Shown one piece after another: positions 6,691 through 8,255 of a DNA stretch of 8,255 nucleotides (within the stretch, counting starts at the first letter, position 1; each line of letters opens with the position of its first letter). Source of the stretch: an uncultured cyanobacterium (GTDB lineage Bacteria; Cyanobacteriota; Cyanobacteriia; Phormidesmidales; Phormidesmidaceae). The DNA is taken from assembly GCA_938029995.1 (NCBI GenBank), contig CALHGI010000648.1:1-8255 (forward strand), read 5' to 3'. The notes beneath the pieces were generated by a model. The model was not told the DNA's origin. It was given only the letters and a program-made list of their open reading frames with translations, and searched no databases. The position numbers and the translations under genes were made by a program.

Positions 6691-8255
6691 GGGACTGAGT
6701 AAGGTTTCCCGGATGGAACTACACGCCAAAGGGCTATTTTTTGCCTAGATTGTTTTTTTGACTCAAATTTGAGACCGTCAACCACTCGACCCTGAAATCT
6801 TCGAAGATAATAGCCCAATCGTTTGGGAGATAGTTGCCCTGTTTTTGGGTCAAGACAAATATCGGTTAATGCCAAACCCAGATTGGCAAAATTTTCACCC
6901 TCTGATCGTGGGTTAGTTGCGTCAGCGATTACCTGTTTCGCCGTTTGCTCGTGCTCCCCTAAAGCTTGATACCAACAGTTCAATATCACTGCAAGTTGAT
7001 TTCTCGTCTCGTCTCGGTGGGCCACTTCAGTTTGAGTATCTACAGGATCCATTTCACCCATCCACATCAACGCTCCTCTGATTAAATCAGACCAATCGCC
7101 GAATGACCCAAGTTGTTTTGGTTTGTTTGGTAACCCAGCTAAAAGATAGGCCCTAGGAATTGTTAGGCAGGCATCAACTAATCGGCCTCGATTCTCAAGG
7201 GTGAATTTTGCTATGTCACGTTCAAATTCGCGTTCTTCTGGTTTTTCCATCTTAGAATCAAGCTCTATTAGGATAGTTCTGCGGCCCATATCTGAACTGA
7301 ATTGTAGGTTATGCCCATTTGCAGTCCATGCGACTTGAGTACTCACTTCTATCATTTTGCTTACCCCTAGCAATCGATCCTTGAAGTTTGTCGACGTCAG
7401 ACACATTTCAAGAACATTGCCTCCTAGCTTTGTATTCACATTGTCTAAGTTGACAATCGGTGTACCAGCTGAAAGTATTGCTGTTATCTTTTTTCGGTTT
7501 TCTTCACCGTCAGAACTATAAGACACTACCCCGGTTTCATTTTGACCAGTAAGTAGAGTACTGGCTACTCCTATTAGGGTCCCTTTGCCTGTCCCTGCAA
7601 CAGTTGCACTAACAGCATGGAGAGGAGCTAAGGGAAAAGTTTTTCTCCAAATTGCAGTCAGTAGAAGTGATAAGGCACTAGACAAAGAGGCGTTGTGTTC
7701 AAAAGTCTCTTTGTCTTTGATTCTGAACGGAAATTCCCGTAAAAGATCTTTTAAGACTGCTAATGCTAAAACAGCATCTTGCTTAGATGGGTAAAATTTT
7801 TGTTTAGGAAAATCTGCTGAATCAAACTGCAACAAGAATCCAGAGCCAGAATGGAATCCAGGTTGCTCAATCACCTCCCCTGTTTTACTAGGTAGAGGAG
7901 CATAGGTAATGCCCGTGATCCTTAGAAGCTGGGGCCAATTACCTGCTTTAGAAATATGCTGGGCTAGACTTTGAGGACAATCAATGGGTCTATCATCCCA
8001 GTAACCATCACCATCCTTCTTATAAAAAGTCCACTTTTTAAACTGAAATCGCTTGTTCAGCTCATGTTTAAGTGCGTCGCAGTCAATAGGAGCTAAAACA
8101 TCAACTTTTTTCCCAATAAAAATATGTCGGCCTCTTATGTCAGGAGTTGATTTAATCACCCGTACTAAGTGAGCGTGCTCTCCATAGCCTCGTACATAGA
8201 TCTTTTCGCGATCAATGTCAATTTCAGAAAGCAGTATCAGTGTATTTTGAGCAGC
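6651..8255 (-). CDS. mobile-element primase/helicase ATPase, C-terminal part (5' end cut by window edge)
   Basis: This is an ATPase of the kind encoded by prophages, plasmids and integrative elements, where it follows or is fused to a primase and probably unwinds DNA at the element's origin. The frame stays open to the right edge, so 534 residues are visible and the start is outside; the GTG at 8159 is probably internal. Counting from the edge: a leading domain (about 1-175) with the family-like DCPQSLAQHI and LRITGITYAP; Walker A AGTGKG with K224; Walker B VNLDN with D271; sensor-like TANGHN with N313; and MGRR with arginines 325-326. A helical C-terminal part (GDWSDLIRGALMWMGEMDP) ends with LGYYLRRFQGRVVDGL. 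The usual Ser/Thr after the P-loop lysine is Gly, with Thr next. The tail is SPSSPSSPAP, encoded by GGTGATGAT repeats. It is AT-richer than drmA. Class is recalled, not searched. Confidence 0.78.
   Translation of the reverse strand, partial: AAQNTLILLSEIDIDREKIYVRGYGEHAHLVRVIKSTPDIRGRHIFIGKKVDVLAPIDCDALKHELNKRFQFKKWTFYKKDGDGYWDDRPIDCPQSLAQHISKAGNWPQLLRITGITYAPLPSKTGEVIEQPGFHSGSGFLLQFDSADFPKQKFYPSKQDAVLALAVLKDLLREFPFRIKDKETFEHNASLSSALSLLLTAIWRKTFPLAPLHAVSATVAGTGKGTLIGVASTLLTGQNETGVVSYSSDGEENRKKITAILSAGTPIVNLDNVNTKLGGNVLEMCLTSTNFKDRLLGVSKMIEVSTQVAWTANGHNLQFSSDMGRRTILIELDSKMEKPEEREFERDIAKFTLENRGRLVDACLTIPRAYLLAGLPNKPKQLGSFGDWSDLIRGALMWMGEMDPVDTQTEVAHRDETRNQLAVILNCWYQALGEHEQTAKQVIADATNPRSEGENFANLGLALTDICLDPKTGQLSPKRLGYYLRRFQGRVVDGLKFESKKQSRQKIALWRVVPSGKPYSVPSSPSSPAPIDKS

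Noticed and set aside
8157..8159. GTG as the start of the primase/helicase
   Set aside because: The frame continues without a stop for 32 more codons to the right edge with sensible protein sequence, and no ribosome site stands before the GTG.

Overview
The window looks cyanobacterial. It holds three intact copies of the octamer GCGATCGC (HIP1, at 2830, 5805 and 6087) and several one-off variants, a strong cyanobacterial signature. I cannot name the species.

The left three quarters (3-6064, + strand) is one tight operon that I recognise as the core of a DISARM anti-phage defence system: drmA (SF2 helicase, 5' end cut by the left edge), drmB (DUF1998 zinc protein) and drmC (single-HKD phospholipase D-like protein). 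drmA and drmB overlap by 4 bases (ATGA) and drmC starts 3 bases after drmB, so the three are probably co-translated. In known systems DrmA and DrmB form a DNA-binding helicase complex, and a modification methylase marks self DNA. No methylase is in this window. Class-specific partners (drmD/drmMI or drmE/drmMII) would have to lie left of the window, or elsewhere.

The right quarter (6059-8255) runs on the opposite strand. It has the C-terminal part of a mobile-element type primase/helicase ATPase (cut by the right edge) and, after a 178-base gap, a small unrecognised protein that may consist of two SH3-like barrels. This block is visibly more AT-rich than drmA (hand count: 22 of 60 G/C at 7441-7500 against 39 of 60 at 2161-2220). 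It converges tail to tail on drmC, with a 6-base overlap and a hairpin that could terminate the drm transcript.

The gap between the two minus-strand genes is full of repeats. It has a perfect 14-bp inverted repeat (6595-6638), nested inside a perfect 13-bp inverted repeat (6534-6546 / 6669-6681), with GGTGATGAT present three times directly and once inverted, and a 9-bp tandem ACCGGCATT. The simplest reading is a DISARM operon that is cargo of, or inserted next to, a replicating mobile element. The system itself is known; the less explained parts are the small protein and the repeat-rich gap.
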